Assembly: GCA_964482435.1 (NCBI GenBank)
Contig: CAYZXL010000048.1
Span: forward strand, 1-38,127
DNA: 38,127 nucleotides
From: CAYZXL01 sp964482435
GTDB lineage: Bacteria; Auribacterota; JABMQX01
Direction of reading: 5' to 3'
Shown: positions 1-7,601 of the stretch, piece by piece
Layout of the letters: each line of letters starts with the position of its first letter
How positions within the stretch are numbered: the first letter of the stretch is position 1
Notes under the pieces: model-generated
The model's input: the letters and a program-made list of their open reading frames with translations, nothing else
Told to the model about the DNA's origin: nothing
The model's database searches: none
Translations under genes and position numbers: made by a program

Positions 1-2
1 GA

Positions 3-464
3 GACCCAAGCACAAGGAACATTGCGGAACACCCTCAGTTTGTTGATCCTGACGGGCCCGACAACGACCCGGCAACTTACGAGGACAACAACTATCGGTT
101 ATCGGCGAGCTCGCCGTGCGTTGATGCGGGCCTCAACGAGGACTGGATGTGGTCGGCGACAGACCTGGACGGGAATCCGCGAATCGTGGATGGCGACGGG
201 GATGCTCAGGCGATTGTGGACATGGGCGCCTACGAGTACAGCTTCAAGTTCCGGATTAGCGAAGTCCTGCGACAGGCGGGCGGCGCCGTCAGGGTCACCT
301 GGACCAGCCGTCCGGGAGCCAATTACGTCGTCTGGTCATGCACGGACTTGAGTGGCGGGTCATGGACGGATGAAGCGGGAACGCCCTCCCAGGGGGAATC
401 AACGACATGGACGGACACCAGTCCCGGCGGTTCGCGCAAGTTCTACAGGGTCGAGCAATTCTGA
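3..464 (+). CDS. Secreted right-handed beta-helix protein, C-terminal part (partial)
   Basis: The reading frame is open from the window edge to the TGA at 462-464, so only about the last 153 residues are present. It contains FVDPDGPDNDPATYEDNNYRL, a SPCVDAG motif and a DMGAYEY motif. These are hallmarks of the C-terminal end of secreted parallel beta-helix (choice-of-anchor Q type) proteins. The final 65 or so residues (WTSRPGANYVVWSCTDL to RKFYRVEQF) form a small beta-rich module that also ends the two beta-helix proteins at 10910-15660. I infer an extracellular or cell-surface protein; no catalytic residues are visible. The first methionine codon in the frame is internal at 147, and the true start lies outside the window. 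Confidence 0.8.
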   Translation, partial: DPSTRNIAEHPQFVDPDGPDNDPATYEDNNYRLSASSPCVDAGLNEDWMWSATDLDGNPRIVDGDGDAQAIVDMGAYEYSFKFRISEVLRQAGGAVRVTWTSRPGANYVVWSCTDLSGGSWTDEAGTPSQGESTTWTDTSPGGSRKFYRVEQF

Positions 465-577
465 GGGCAGCCCGCCCCCGGTTTCGCTCGCCGGAAAGGC
501 GCAAAGACACGAATTACTGGCAGCGGAAGGCTTCCTCGTGCCTCGGTGTCTTCGTGGTTCATTCCTCCTGCCATTGG

Positions 578-627
578 TCCCGCCATAGGCGGGATGGAGG
601 ATCATGGGCAAGATGCCCATGCCATGA
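578..627. repeat. Dispersed bipartite palindrome (REP/BIME-like), copy 1
   Basis: Two neighbouring hairpins, TCCCGCCATAGGCGGGA (578-594) and ATGGGCAAGATGCCCAT (604-620), lie in the 217-bp gap between convergent genes ending at 464 and 682. It is the inverted relative of the element at 15892-15952, where the same two hairpins occur in the opposite order. Nothing else was recognised in the gap. Confidence 0.7.
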
Positions 628-681
628 CGGAGCTCGTGCCCATGTCTTGTGTGGACGGCACGCTGACCAAAGGGCTTCCCG

Positions 682-1455
682 TCAGCGCGTCTTGAGCGGC
701 GGCGGGATTGCTTTGATGACGACGGTGACTGGCGTTTCGCGGGGAGGGACCTGTTTGGTGTGGACGACATAGACGGTATCGTCGCCGCCTTCGGGGAGCG
801 GGTTATCAATAAGACTGAACGGGTCGTGGAAAGTGGTTGCGATTTGCCCCTCCCGTTGGGCCATGAAACCATCCTTCGTGACCACCGAACCCACATATAC
901 CCAGTGAGTGTGAAGCATCGGGCGATTCTTGTGCGTGTCGTAAACCCAATCCTCGGCACGCAGAAGCTTTTCCTTATCCCCTTCCCCGACTTTGAGCCAG
1001 ATTTCCACCGGGCTGCCGAGGGGCGTCGTCGGGTCGCCCTGGTATCTGACCGCACGCCCCCCTTCCAGGCCGAGCATCAGCAGAGCAACGTTCAGGTACA
1101 AAGGGTCAACCTTCGTGCTCAGGAGGCTCTCGTGCGTCTTGCCGTATTCTGTGCAGATCAGCACCTCCAGCAGACCCTGCCCCATATTGACCTGAGCGGG
1201 GAAGGTAACCGTGCGCTCCCTGGAGTCCACCACGACCTCCCCGATACGATAGAGGTTCTCTGCCAGCCGGATGACCGCAGGCTTTTTTTGCCCAGGCGCC
1301 GGTGCTTCGGCAGAAACGTTGACTTTCTCCGGCGAACCGGCAGCGTTTTGCTCTCCGCCAGCACTCTCGGGAGAACCCTTTCCGTCGAGACCCGAAAGGC
1401 ACGCTGCCACCAACAGCCAGACTTTTCTTGTTTTGGCAAGAATCCCGCCTCTCAC
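682..1455 (-). CDS. YdjY-domain-like lipoprotein
   Basis: This 257-residue protein starts with GTG at 1455, preceded by AAGGAGGAG about 7 nt upstream. The N-terminus (KVWLLVAACLSG) is a lipoprotein signal with lipobox VAAC, so it should be anchored in a membrane by an acylated cysteine. A low-complexity Pro/Ala/Glu linker of about 40 residues follows. Residues from about 75 (VVVDSRERTVTFPAQVNMGQGLLEVLIC) resemble the YdjY domain found in many planctomycete-type secreted proteins, whose function is unknown. It is a single gene, convergent with the beta-helix gene at 3-464. The call rests on remembered family patterns, so the domain name is moderately certain and the lipoprotein nature more so. 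Confidence 0.75.
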   Translation of the reverse strand: MRGGILAKTRKVWLLVAACLSGLDGKGSPESAGGEQNAAGSPEKVNVSAEAPAPGQKKPAVIRLAENLYRIGEVVVDSRERTVTFPAQVNMGQGLLEVLICTEYGKTHESLLSTKVDPLYLNVALLMLGLEGGRAVRYQGDPTTPLGSPVEIWLKVGEGDKEKLLRAEDWVYDTHKNRPMLHTHWVYVGSVVTKDGFMAQREGQIATTFHDPFSLIDNPLPEGGDDTVYVVHTKQVPPRETPVTVVIKAIPPPLKTR

Positions 1456-1904
1456 AGAAGCTCCTCCTTGCGAAAACCGTCAGCAGCGGTTCCCGTCCAA
1501 CCCCTCGTGGGAAACCTTACCCGACCCGGCATCCGTCGTCAACCATAAACCCGCCAGCCAGGTGACCCCTCACTCCTGCGGGAGAAAGCAAAAACAAGCC
1601 TCCATTCTGGGATGTCTCACGAGGGCTGTGAGTCCCGCCCGGTCCAGACGGCGAAAGATTTATCTCCACAGATGGCGGCTCGGTCTAATATGATATAAGA
1701 GAAGAGCCCGTAGTGCCGTTCAGCGCTGTTGAGGCCAGAAAGAGCACAATTTGTTGACCGCTGGAGTGTCCCGATAGCGGGTTGCGGTCCCTCGTTAGTG
1801 CGGGCTTTTCGCGGGTTCTTATGAGAGGCCGGCGGCCGGCGGGAAAGGGCTTGTTCGTTCTCGACGGTCCTGGTCGTTCCGACCGCAAAGGAAGGAGACT
1901 GATT
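1456..1904. other. Divergent intergenic region
   Basis: This 449-bp region lies between the lipoprotein gene (leftward) and the oxidoreductase gene (rightward) and should hold both promoters. An AT-rich patch (TCTAATATGATATAAG, about 1684-1699) stands out, but no convincing -35/-10 pair could be assigned. A forward ATG at 1782 is in frame with the oxidoreductase but lacks a ribosome binding site and would put an implausible extension before the Tat signal. Confidence 0.5.
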
Positions 1905-3194
1905 GTGGGAGAGAGACGCAAGATTTCGAGACGTGACTTTTTTACGAGGACGGCGTCGGCGGTGGGGATGGGGCTTTTCGCTCCGTACGTTGTCTCAAGC
2001 GACGCCTTTGGCGGGCCGGGTCGTCCGCCTGCCAGCGACCGGATTATCGGCGGCGTCATTGGGGTCGGGGGGAGGGGCTCGGGGTTTCTGGGCAGAGATA
2101 CCGCGGCGGTCTGCGACGTGGATGAGGAGAACCGCGCCCGCGCGGTCAAAATCGTCGAGAGCAAAGGAGGCAAGGCGGACTCGTACCTCGACTACCGCGA
2201 CCTGCTCGACCGGAAGGACATTGACGTGGTGTTCATTGGAAGCCCTGACCACTGGCACGGTCTCCATACCGTTCACGCATGTCGGGCGGGAAAGGACGTC
2301 TATTGCGAGAAGCCCGCATGCAAGACCATCGAGGAAGGGCGCGCGATGGTCAACGCCGTAAAACGCTACGGGCGCATCGTCCAGATAGGCTCGCAGGGGC
2401 GGTCCACTCCGGCAGCCCACGCGGCGGCACAGTTCATCCGCAACGGCCGCATCGGCAAAGTTCAGAAGGTCACGTGCTGGCATTACGAAAACCCCGTCGG
2501 GAAATGGGAGCCGGACAGCGACCCGCCGCCGGGCCTGGACTGGGATAAGTGGTTGGGGCCGTGCCCGTGGGTGCCGTACAACCCGCTGCGCTGCCACTTC
2601 AATTTCCGCTGGTTCATGGAATATGGCGCAGGCAACATCCGCGACCGCGGGGCGCACGTCTTCAGCAACATCATGTGGGCGATGGATTGCGACAATACCG
2701 GACCCGTCAGCGTCGAGGCGACGGGCGAGCCGCCGCACGACGGGCTTTTCGACGCCCCGGTCACGATGGACGTCAAGTACGAGTTCAAGAATCCCGACTG
2801 GATTCTGACCTGGAGCCAGCCCGGGCACAAGGAGATGGATGCCGCCTTCGGCTGCAAGTACTGGGGCGATAAAGACACGCTCGTCGTCATGGGGGGCGAT
2901 GGCGGTTGCGACACCGAGCAGAAGGCGATGGAGTACAAGGTCCCGCCGGGCGGCGTATCGCTTTTCAGAAGCCCCGGGCACGAACGGAATTTCCTCGATT
3001 GCGTGAAGACGAGGCAGCAGCCGATTATGCACATCGAGGCGGGGCATCGGACTGCGACTCTGTGCATCATCGGTAACATTTCGTATCTGCTTGCTCGAAA
3101 ACTCAACTGGGACCCCGTGAAAGAGCAGTTCATCGGCGACGAGGAAGCCAACCGGCTTCTCAGCCGAAACAATCGCGCGCCGTATTTCCTGTGA
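1905..3194 (+). CDS. Tat-exported Gfo/Idh/MocA family oxidoreductase
   Basis: This is a 429-residue NAD(P)-dependent sugar or polyol dehydrogenase-like protein. The GTG at 1905 is chosen because AAGGAAGGAG lies just upstream and because it places a twin-arginine signal (SRRDFF, residues 8-13, then a hydrophobic stretch to about 31) at the N-terminus. The Rossmann nucleotide-binding loop is IGVGGRGSG (52-60). The family EKP motif, carrying the conserved lysine, is at 135-137 (VYCEKPACKT). SPDHWHG (113-119) is typical of the large PVC-type secreted subgroup. The C-terminal half is the substrate-binding alpha/beta domain. Export suggests action on periplasmic sugars; the substrate cannot be read from sequence. 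It is followed after 65 bp by a HEAT-repeat gene in the same direction, probably co-transcribed. Confidence 0.92.
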   Translation: MGERRKISRRDFFTRTASAVGMGLFAPYVVSSDAFGGPGRPPASDRIIGGVIGVGGRGSGFLGRDTAAVCDVDEENRARAVKIVESKGGKADSYLDYRDLLDRKDIDVVFIGSPDHWHGLHTVHACRAGKDVYCEKPACKTIEEGRAMVNAVKRYGRIVQIGSQGRSTPAAHAAAQFIRNGRIGKVQKVTCWHYENPVGKWEPDSDPPPGLDWDKWLGPCPWVPYNPLRCHFNFRWFMEYGAGNIRDRGAHVFSNIMWAMDCDNTGPVSVEATGEPPHDGLFDAPVTMDVKYEFKNPDWILTWSQPGHKEMDAAFGCKYWGDKDTLVVMGGDGGCDTEQKAMEYKVPPGGVSLFRSPGHERNFLDCVKTRQQPIMHIEAGHRTATLCIIGNISYLLARKLNWDPVKEQFIGDEEANRLLSRNNRAPYFL

Positions 3195-3259
3195 TGATGG
3201 AGGCAAGGCGTGACCGCGAACGACATCGTTTCTGCCGTCGAGCAAGGGAGGACGTAAAC

Positions 3260-4372
3260 ATGCATAGCTCGTTGAGAACACGGTTCGTACCGTTTGTTGT
3301 GCTGGCGGTTTCCATACTGTCCGTCTGTCTCTTCGGAACCGCCGCGAGGTGCGCTTCAGAGCAGGAGCTGAAGGAGTTCATCGGCAAAATTCAGAACGAA
3401 AACGCCGACGTGCGTTATGCGGCGTGGCGGAGCGCCGGGCCGATGGGGGCGCCCGCCGTGGCGCCCCTCGGAGAACTCGTCGCGAGCGAGAATCGAGGCG
3501 TCGCCAAAGCTGCCTCGGAAGCGCTGAAGACAATTGCTCACCATGCATCTCGCCCCGGTGCCGCGGCGGAGAGGAAGGCGGTGAGCGCGGAACTCGTGAA
3601 ATTGCTCGCGGCGGACAAGCCGTTTATCACGCGGGTGAGAGCTCTGGAGCTTCTTGCGCTGACGGCGGACGACGAATTTGTTCCGCCAATCGCGCGGCTC
3701 CTCGACGATGAGAAGCTGAGGGAAGATGCCCGACGGGCCCTCGAGCGCATCCCCGGGAGGGCTTCGGTTCAAGCTCTCGTCGAGGCTTTGAGCAAGGTGC
3801 CGGAAAACTTCCGCCCCTTCGTGATTCATTCTCTCGGTCAGAAGAACGCCGTCGAGGCTCTCGATACACTCGTCACCTGCGCCGAGAGCTCGAATAAACC
3901 AATTGCAGTCGCGGCTTATGACGCGATATCGCGGATTGACGGGCTTCCGACTCGGCGGCCCCAGCCGGCAGTGGGATGGGAAGAGCTGTCCGAGCGAGAA
4001 AAGGTAGTCGTCGCAGATGCCTTCCTTCGATTTGCAGACAGGCGGGTTGCCAGTGGCGATACTGAGATGGCGGCGGGCATCTATCGCGCCGTCTTGGCGC
4101 GAGCCACGGGAGAACACTATAAATGCGCGGGGCTTATCGGATTGGCGAAGATTGGCTCGGCTTCCGTCGTGGAGATGATGGTGCCGTGCCTGACCGATGA
4201 ATCGCCCGCCGTCCGGCGAGTCGCTGAGGAAGCTCTGGTTTCCACGAAGGACCCTGGAATTAACCCCGCCCTCGAACAGGCTATGCAGACGGCAGCTCCC
4301 GAGTTGAAAGATGCGATTGCGAAGGTTCTCTTCGCCAGGAAGGCTGGCCCCGGCGAAAGGAAACAACCTTAG
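3260..4372 (+). CDS. Exported HEAT-repeat protein
   Basis: This protein of 370 residues starts at ATG 3260 after AGGGAGGA (3245-3252). A Sec signal peptide covers roughly residues 1-31 (basic start, hydrophobic FVPFVVLAVSILSVCLFG, possible cleavage after ARCA). The mature protein is a series of paired helices of HEAT/PBS-lyase type: RYAAWRSAGPMGAPAVAPLGEL, RVRALELLAL, DEFVPPIARLLDDEKLREDARRAL, and near the C-terminus GLIGLAKIGSASVVEMMVPCLTDESPAVRRVAEEAL. Such repeats are protein-interaction scaffolds with no catalytic site. It lies between the Tat oxidoreductase and a dehydrogenase, suggesting one transcription unit. Its partner is unknown. Confidence 0.85.
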   Translation: MHSSLRTRFVPFVVLAVSILSVCLFGTAARCASEQELKEFIGKIQNENADVRYAAWRSAGPMGAPAVAPLGELVASENRGVAKAASEALKTIAHHASRPGAAAERKAVSAELVKLLAADKPFITRVRALELLALTADDEFVPPIARLLDDEKLREDARRALERIPGRASVQALVEALSKVPENFRPFVIHSLGQKNAVEALDTLVTCAESSNKPIAVAAYDAISRIDGLPTRRPQPAVGWEELSEREKVVVADAFLRFADRRVASGDTEMAAGIYRAVLARATGEHYKCAGLIGLAKIGSASVVEMMVPCLTDESPAVRRVAEEALVSTKDPGINPALEQAMQTAAPELKDAIAKVLFARKAGPGERKQP

Positions 4373-4492
4373 CGTGGGTTGCTTGCTCGGTCGGTTTCCG
4401 ACGATGGCAGTTCTCCGCCGACATGTGAGTAGTTGGCAATTCGCACCCCGGAGGGACGTGCGCCATATCTCAATTTGGTGGGAGGTGAGTTC

Positions 4493-5515
4493 TTGAAAAA
4501 GGGTTCAGGGAGCGATCAGAACAGAGCGAGGATACGAGTCGCCCATTACGGGCTTGGGTGCATCGGTACGAGAGCGGCAGGCATCGCTCTGCGAAACGAG
4601 CACCTCGAGGTCGTGGGCGCTATAGATGTTTCCGCGGAGAAGGCGGGAAAAGACCTGGGAGAGCTTGTCGGCGCGGAGAAGCCCCTCGGCATCGTGGTCG
4701 GCAACAAGTTTCAGGACGTCTTCGCCCAGCGTCCGGACGTTGTCGTTCATTCGACGGGCTCGCACTTGAGCGAGGTCGCACCGCAGATTGAGGAGATTGT
4801 CTCTCGACGCATTAACGTGGTCTCGTCAACGGAAGAGCTTCTCTTCCCCGTCGGGAAGAACAAGCAAATCATCGAAAAGCTCGACGCTCTCGCAAAAGAC
4901 AACGACGTTTCCATTCTCGGGACCGGTGTCAATCCCGGGTTCGTGCTGGATTCCCTTCCCGCTTTCCTGAGCGGCGTGTGCAGCAGCGTCAGAAGCATCT
5001 TCGCTCGCCGGATTGTGGACGCGTCAACTCGCCGTGAGCCGCTTCAGAGGAAGATAGGGGCAGGGCTGAGCGCGGAGGAGTTTCGCCGTCGCGTCGAGCA
5101 AGGGAGGCTCGGGCACGTCGGCCTCGTCGAGTCGGTCGCGCTTCTTGCCGACTGCCTCGGGTGGGAACTCGACAACCTCCTCGAGAGGATTGACCCTGTC
5201 ATCGCCGACGGGAACACAAAGACCGAATACGTCGAGGTGCGCGAGGGGCAAGTCGCAGGCATTCGCCATACCGCGAAGGGCTTTCGGAAAGGGGAACGTG
5301 TCATCTCCGTCGAGCTTCAGATGTACGTCGGGGCGCCGGAGCCGCACGACTACATCCGGATTGATGCAGACCCTCCTATGGAGGTCACCGTCGAAAACGG
5401 AACAGCCGGCGACGCCGCAACCGCCGCGATACTCATCAATGCCATTCCGAAAGTCGTTTCCGCCCGCGCGGGTTATCTAACGATGAAAGACATCGGCCTG
5501 ATCTCGGCGCTGTAA
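4493..5515 (+). CDS. 2,4-diaminopentanoate dehydrogenase-like / dihydrodipicolinate reductase-like oxidoreductase
   Basis: This is a 340-residue protein, matching the usual length of the family. The TTG at 4493 is chosen because GGAGGTGA (4481-4488) lies at ideal distance; an in-frame ATG at 4433 has no ribosome binding site. The N-terminal Rossmann motif is GLGCIG (about 20-25). Diagnostic stretches are VVHSTGSHLSEVAPQIEE, INVVSSTEELLFP, GTGVNPGFVLDSLP, DASTRREPLQRKIGAGLS, GHVGLVESVALLA and the terminal GYLTMKDIG. These match the NAD(P)H-dependent 2,4-diaminopentanoate dehydrogenase (Ord) group, an enzyme of oxidative ornithine breakdown, related to DapB. No other ornithine-pathway genes are nearby, so its real substrate may differ. 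It is the last gene before tRNA-Thr. Confidence 0.82.
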   Translation: MKKGSGSDQNRARIRVAHYGLGCIGTRAAGIALRNEHLEVVGAIDVSAEKAGKDLGELVGAEKPLGIVVGNKFQDVFAQRPDVVVHSTGSHLSEVAPQIEEIVSRRINVVSSTEELLFPVGKNKQIIEKLDALAKDNDVSILGTGVNPGFVLDSLPAFLSGVCSSVRSIFARRIVDASTRREPLQRKIGAGLSAEEFRRRVEQGRLGHVGLVESVALLADCLGWELDNLLERIDPVIADGNTKTEYVEVREGQVAGIRHTAKGFRKGERVISVELQMYVGAPEPHDYIRIDADPPMEVTVENGTAGDAATAAILINAIPKVVSARAGYLTMKDIGLISAL

Positions 5516-5579
5516 CTTGCGAAGCCGAATGCTGGGGTCGTGGTGCCGGTTCACTTCTGTCTCGGAGTTGAGACGCCGT

Positions 5580-5609
5580 TTGACGCGCCTTGTTGCCTTT
5601 TGTTAGAAT
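5580..5609 (+). promoter_or_regulatory. Sigma-70 promoter of tRNA-Thr
   Basis: TTGACG (5580-5585) and TAGAAT (5604-5609) are separated by 18 bp. The predicted transcript start, near 5616, lies about 10 nt before the mature tRNA 5' end. Confidence 0.65.
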
Positions 5610-5625
5610 GACCCTCATTGAATAA

Positions 5626-5698
5626 GCCCGCGTAGCTCAGTTGGTAGAGCACCGCATTCGTAATGCGGCGGTCGTCGGTTCGAATCCGACAGCGGGCT
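5626..5698 (+). tRNA. tRNA-Thr (anticodon CGT)
   Basis: The 73-nt sequence folds as a cloverleaf. The acceptor is GCCCGCG / AGCGGGC with a G:A mismatch at the last pair. The D arm contains GCTCAGTTGGTAGAGC. The anticodon stem CCGCA/TGCGG encloses loop TTCGTAA with anticodon CGT at 5659-5661, reading ACG (Thr). The T arm is GTCGG-TTCGAAT-CCGAC. No CCA is encoded. Its 3' part is duplicated at 7974-8006, marking it as an integration target. Confidence 0.95.
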
Positions 5699-5699
5699 T
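5667..5699 (+). repeat. Attachment-site-like direct repeat, tRNA-side copy
   Basis: A 33-bp segment covers the end of the anticodon stem, the variable loop, the T arm and the acceptor 3' strand of tRNA-Thr. It is repeated base for base at 7974-8006. Identity stops exactly at both ends (C versus A before, T versus A after). A tRNA 3' end repeated at the far side of an insertion is the classic result of site-specific integration into a tRNA gene. Confidence 0.85.
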
Positions 5700-5727
5700 T
5701 CGTTTTTGTTCCCGTTGCCGCGCCGAG

Positions 5728-5765
5728 GGCCGCCAGTTAGCGCGTACACCCTCGCACTGGCGGCC
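5728..5765. repeat. Boundary hairpin just inside the island
   Basis: Perfect 10-bp arms GGCCGCCAGT (5728-5737) and ACTGGCGGCC (5756-5765) with an 18-nt loop, 29 bp inside the tRNA-side repeat. It could end transcription from either side (no clear T tract follows) or be a recombination-associated structure. Downstream, GTGACCA occurs twice within 20 bp (about 5796-5813). Confidence 0.5.
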
Positions 5766-5861
5766 TTCCCCTCCTCTTGCCCCGAAGCCGGAAGCGTGAC
5801 CATTTTGTGACCACCCAAGAGGTCAACGGCCATGGGGGGGCGTGGAAGTCTCATTTCGGTG

Positions 5862-6176
5862 TCAGGCCGTCGCGTGGGTCTGACGTTCTGCCTTGCAGGA
5901 GGAACCTTCTTCCTCGAGGATCGCCTTCAGCGCATCACCGAAAGCCTTACCCTCCTCGGTCGCCAGAAAACCGTTCTCAACGTCTGTGGCGCTGTCTTCG
6001 CGGCGCAGGACTTCATTGTCTCTAACCAATTCAATGGCCAGTGCCAACTGTTCGAGGTCCCGCATGCTGAGACTCATGGCGCGGCAGAGATGCCGCAGCA
6101 CGCTTCTTGTTTTTGCCTTGTCCATATCCGGGATATGCTTGGACATAGTGATCGCGGCGTCAATTGGCCATCTCAT
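5862..6176 (-). CDS. Small protein in operon with HD phosphohydrolase
   Basis: I do not recognise this 104-residue protein. The start ATG at 6176 has a strong AAGGAGGG site 7 nt upstream and lies 23 nt past the stop of the HD gene, so the two are co-transcribed. The sequence looks all-helical and soluble: RSVLRHLCRAMSLSMRDLEQLALAIELVRDNEVL, then an acidic helix GKAFGDALKAILEEEG and a short Cys/Arg/His tail. There is no membrane segment and no obvious DNA-binding motif. Its position inside the tRNA-Thr island next to the HD enzyme suggests an accessory or controlling partner. This is inference from context only. Confidence 0.7.
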   Translation of the reverse strand: MRWPIDAAITMSKHIPDMDKAKTRSVLRHLCRAMSLSMRDLEQLALAIELVRDNEVLRREDSATDVENGFLATEEGKAFGDALKAILEEEGSSCKAERQTHATA

Positions 6177-6199
6177 GGCTACCCCCTCCTTGTGACCGG

Positions 6200-7519
6200 T
6201 TACTTGACTTGCGAAATCTCATCGCGTAGATTGTTGATAAACTGTTTCTTCTTTTTGTCGGTCCGCCATGCCTGACTGGCATACACGCGTATTTCCTTGG
6301 CCGGGGTCAGGAGCTTAAGGTGCTGCGCTGCTTCTTCCAGGGGCAGCAAGTCAGATTCTTCATTTCCGTCCCATAGATACGCGCAGCCGGGCGCAAGGGG
6401 CGTCGTCGGGTATGGCAGGATCACAGGCGAGTCGAAGGCGAGCAGGGAAATCTTGGGCCAATTCTTGGCAAGTTTCTTTCGCAGTCGCTCTTCAATCTCG
6501 ACTCTGCGCGCGAACGCGCCGCCCTGACAAAGGCGAGTAACAACGGCTGCGGCACCTGTGCCGATCTCCTCCTGGCTTATCATCTTCGGCAACTTTCTGG
6601 AACGTAGGGCTTCAATTCCTGTTTTGGCCACCCTATCATCTGCGAGGAGGCATAAGCAAGTGTAATCATCAAATCTGATCCAGAAATCCGGATTAGTGAA
6701 GTCTTGTTTTGCCAAGATGCCACCTGTCGGGCGAAAGGCGTCGAGAAGAGCCCTCTGAAACAGGACGCACGCGGCCCTCACTGTACGGTGGAAGTATAGA
6801 GCGCTATACATGAAGAAGTAGGAGAGCAGTGCGCCCTCCAATGCGTAACGCGCCTTCTTGTGGTGAACCGGCCCCTTGGGATCCGGCTTGTAGCGCAACC
6901 GAGTGGACAGGATTCGTTCCCAATCAACAATGGCGTACTCGGGCACACCCGCGTGAAGAGCGTCTCGCCTCAGATAGTCCAGCCTGTCGATGCTAAAGAC
7001 GCCCGTCATGGCTTCCCGGACCAGGCTAGGCGCAGTCTGGTCTCTGTGATCTATTAGCTTGCTAATTCTGCCTGCGAGGTCTTTCCCCAGAAGCTTGATC
7101 AGGCCGAACCGGCTGTCGAACAAAATCTTCTGGGCCCACCACTCGTGAAAGCTGGTGTCGTCTGTTTTGTTGTTGCCCAGGTGCAGGGCAGCAACCGGTT
7201 GAAAAACGTGTGAAAACGGGAAGTGCCCGATGTCGTGTAGCAGCGCTGCCAACTCAAACGCCTCCAGGTCGAGCGCGGGCACCCTCAGACCCAGACTTTT
7301 GAACACGTCTATGCACCGCCGGGCCAGGTACATGACTCCGAGGGAGTGGCTGAACCTGCTGTGAGTGCCACCGGGATATACGAGGTCAGCAAAGGAGAGT
7401 TGGCTTACTCGCCTGAGCCTCTGGAAAACAGGCAAGTCAATTACCTTGGTTTGGCCCTTCGTCAGGCCAATATATCCGTGGACCGGGTCTCTGATGTAGC
7501 GCTCGTAGTTTACCGCCAT
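6200..7519 (-). CDS. HD superfamily phosphohydrolase (SAMHD1/dGTPase-like, COG1078 type)
   Basis: This 439-residue protein starts at ATG 7519 with AAGGGGGG upstream. The N-terminal signature RDPVHGYI (10-17), FQRLRRVSQL (32-41) and THSRFSHSLGV (52-62) is that of the COG1078 branch of HD hydrolases, relatives of SAMHD1 and bacterial dGTPases. The metal-binding residues appear present: H53, H95-D96 in LLHDIGHFPFSH, and D178 in SIDRLDYLRRDALHAG. I infer hydrolysis of nucleotides, possibly dNTPs. Some bacterial dGTPases act as phage defence by draining dNTPs, but this protein has not been shown to do so. The C-terminal 200 residues are less typical. It is in an operon with the small gene at 5862-6176 and sits in the tRNA-Thr island. 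It has a consensus promoter with an operator-like palindrome. Confidence 0.9.
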   Translation of the reverse strand: MAVNYERYIRDPVHGYIGLTKGQTKVIDLPVFQRLRRVSQLSFADLVYPGGTHSRFSHSLGVMYLARRCIDVFKSLGLRVPALDLEAFELAALLHDIGHFPFSHVFQPVAALHLGNNKTDDTSFHEWWAQKILFDSRFGLIKLLGKDLAGRISKLIDHRDQTAPSLVREAMTGVFSIDRLDYLRRDALHAGVPEYAIVDWERILSTRLRYKPDPKGPVHHKKARYALEGALLSYFFMYSALYFHRTVRAACVLFQRALLDAFRPTGGILAKQDFTNPDFWIRFDDYTCLCLLADDRVAKTGIEALRSRKLPKMISQEEIGTGAAAVVTRLCQGGAFARRVEIEERLRKKLAKNWPKISLLAFDSPVILPYPTTPLAPGCAYLWDGNEESDLLPLEEAAQHLKLLTPAKEIRVYASQAWRTDKKKKQFINNLRDEISQVK

Positions 7520-7571
7520 GTACCCCCCTTGACGCCGAGCTAAGGACAGTCGCTCGCGCCATGCGCGCCAG

Positions 7572-7601
7572 ATTATATGTTCACTGGTGAATGCGGGTCA
7601 A
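7572..7601 (-). promoter_or_regulatory. Promoter of the HD operon with operator-like palindrome
   Basis: On the minus strand, TTGACC (7601-7596), an 18-bp spacer and TATAAT (7577-7572) give a near-consensus sigma-70 promoter. The predicted start is about 46 nt before the HD ATG. The spacer contains the inverted repeat TTCACTGGTGAA (7580-7591), a likely site for a dimeric repressor that would block RNA polymerase. Confidence 0.7.

Noticed and set aside
1995..3281. Long minus-strand open frame (428 codons) opposite the Gfo/Idh/MocA gene
   Set aside because: It is the antisense shadow of a clear enzyme in GC-rich DNA, with no ribosome binding site or recognisable motif.
3356..4366. Minus-strand open frame (336 codons) opposite the HEAT-repeat gene
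   Set aside because: The forward strand has a signal peptide, ribosome binding site and repeats; the reverse has none.
5615..5854. Minus-strand frame containing SDSNRRPPHYECGALPTELRG
   Set aside because: This peptide is the well-known translation of an antisense tRNA gene. The related SDSNRRPPS in the frame 8239-7613 comes from the duplicated tRNA end and helped confirm the repeat.
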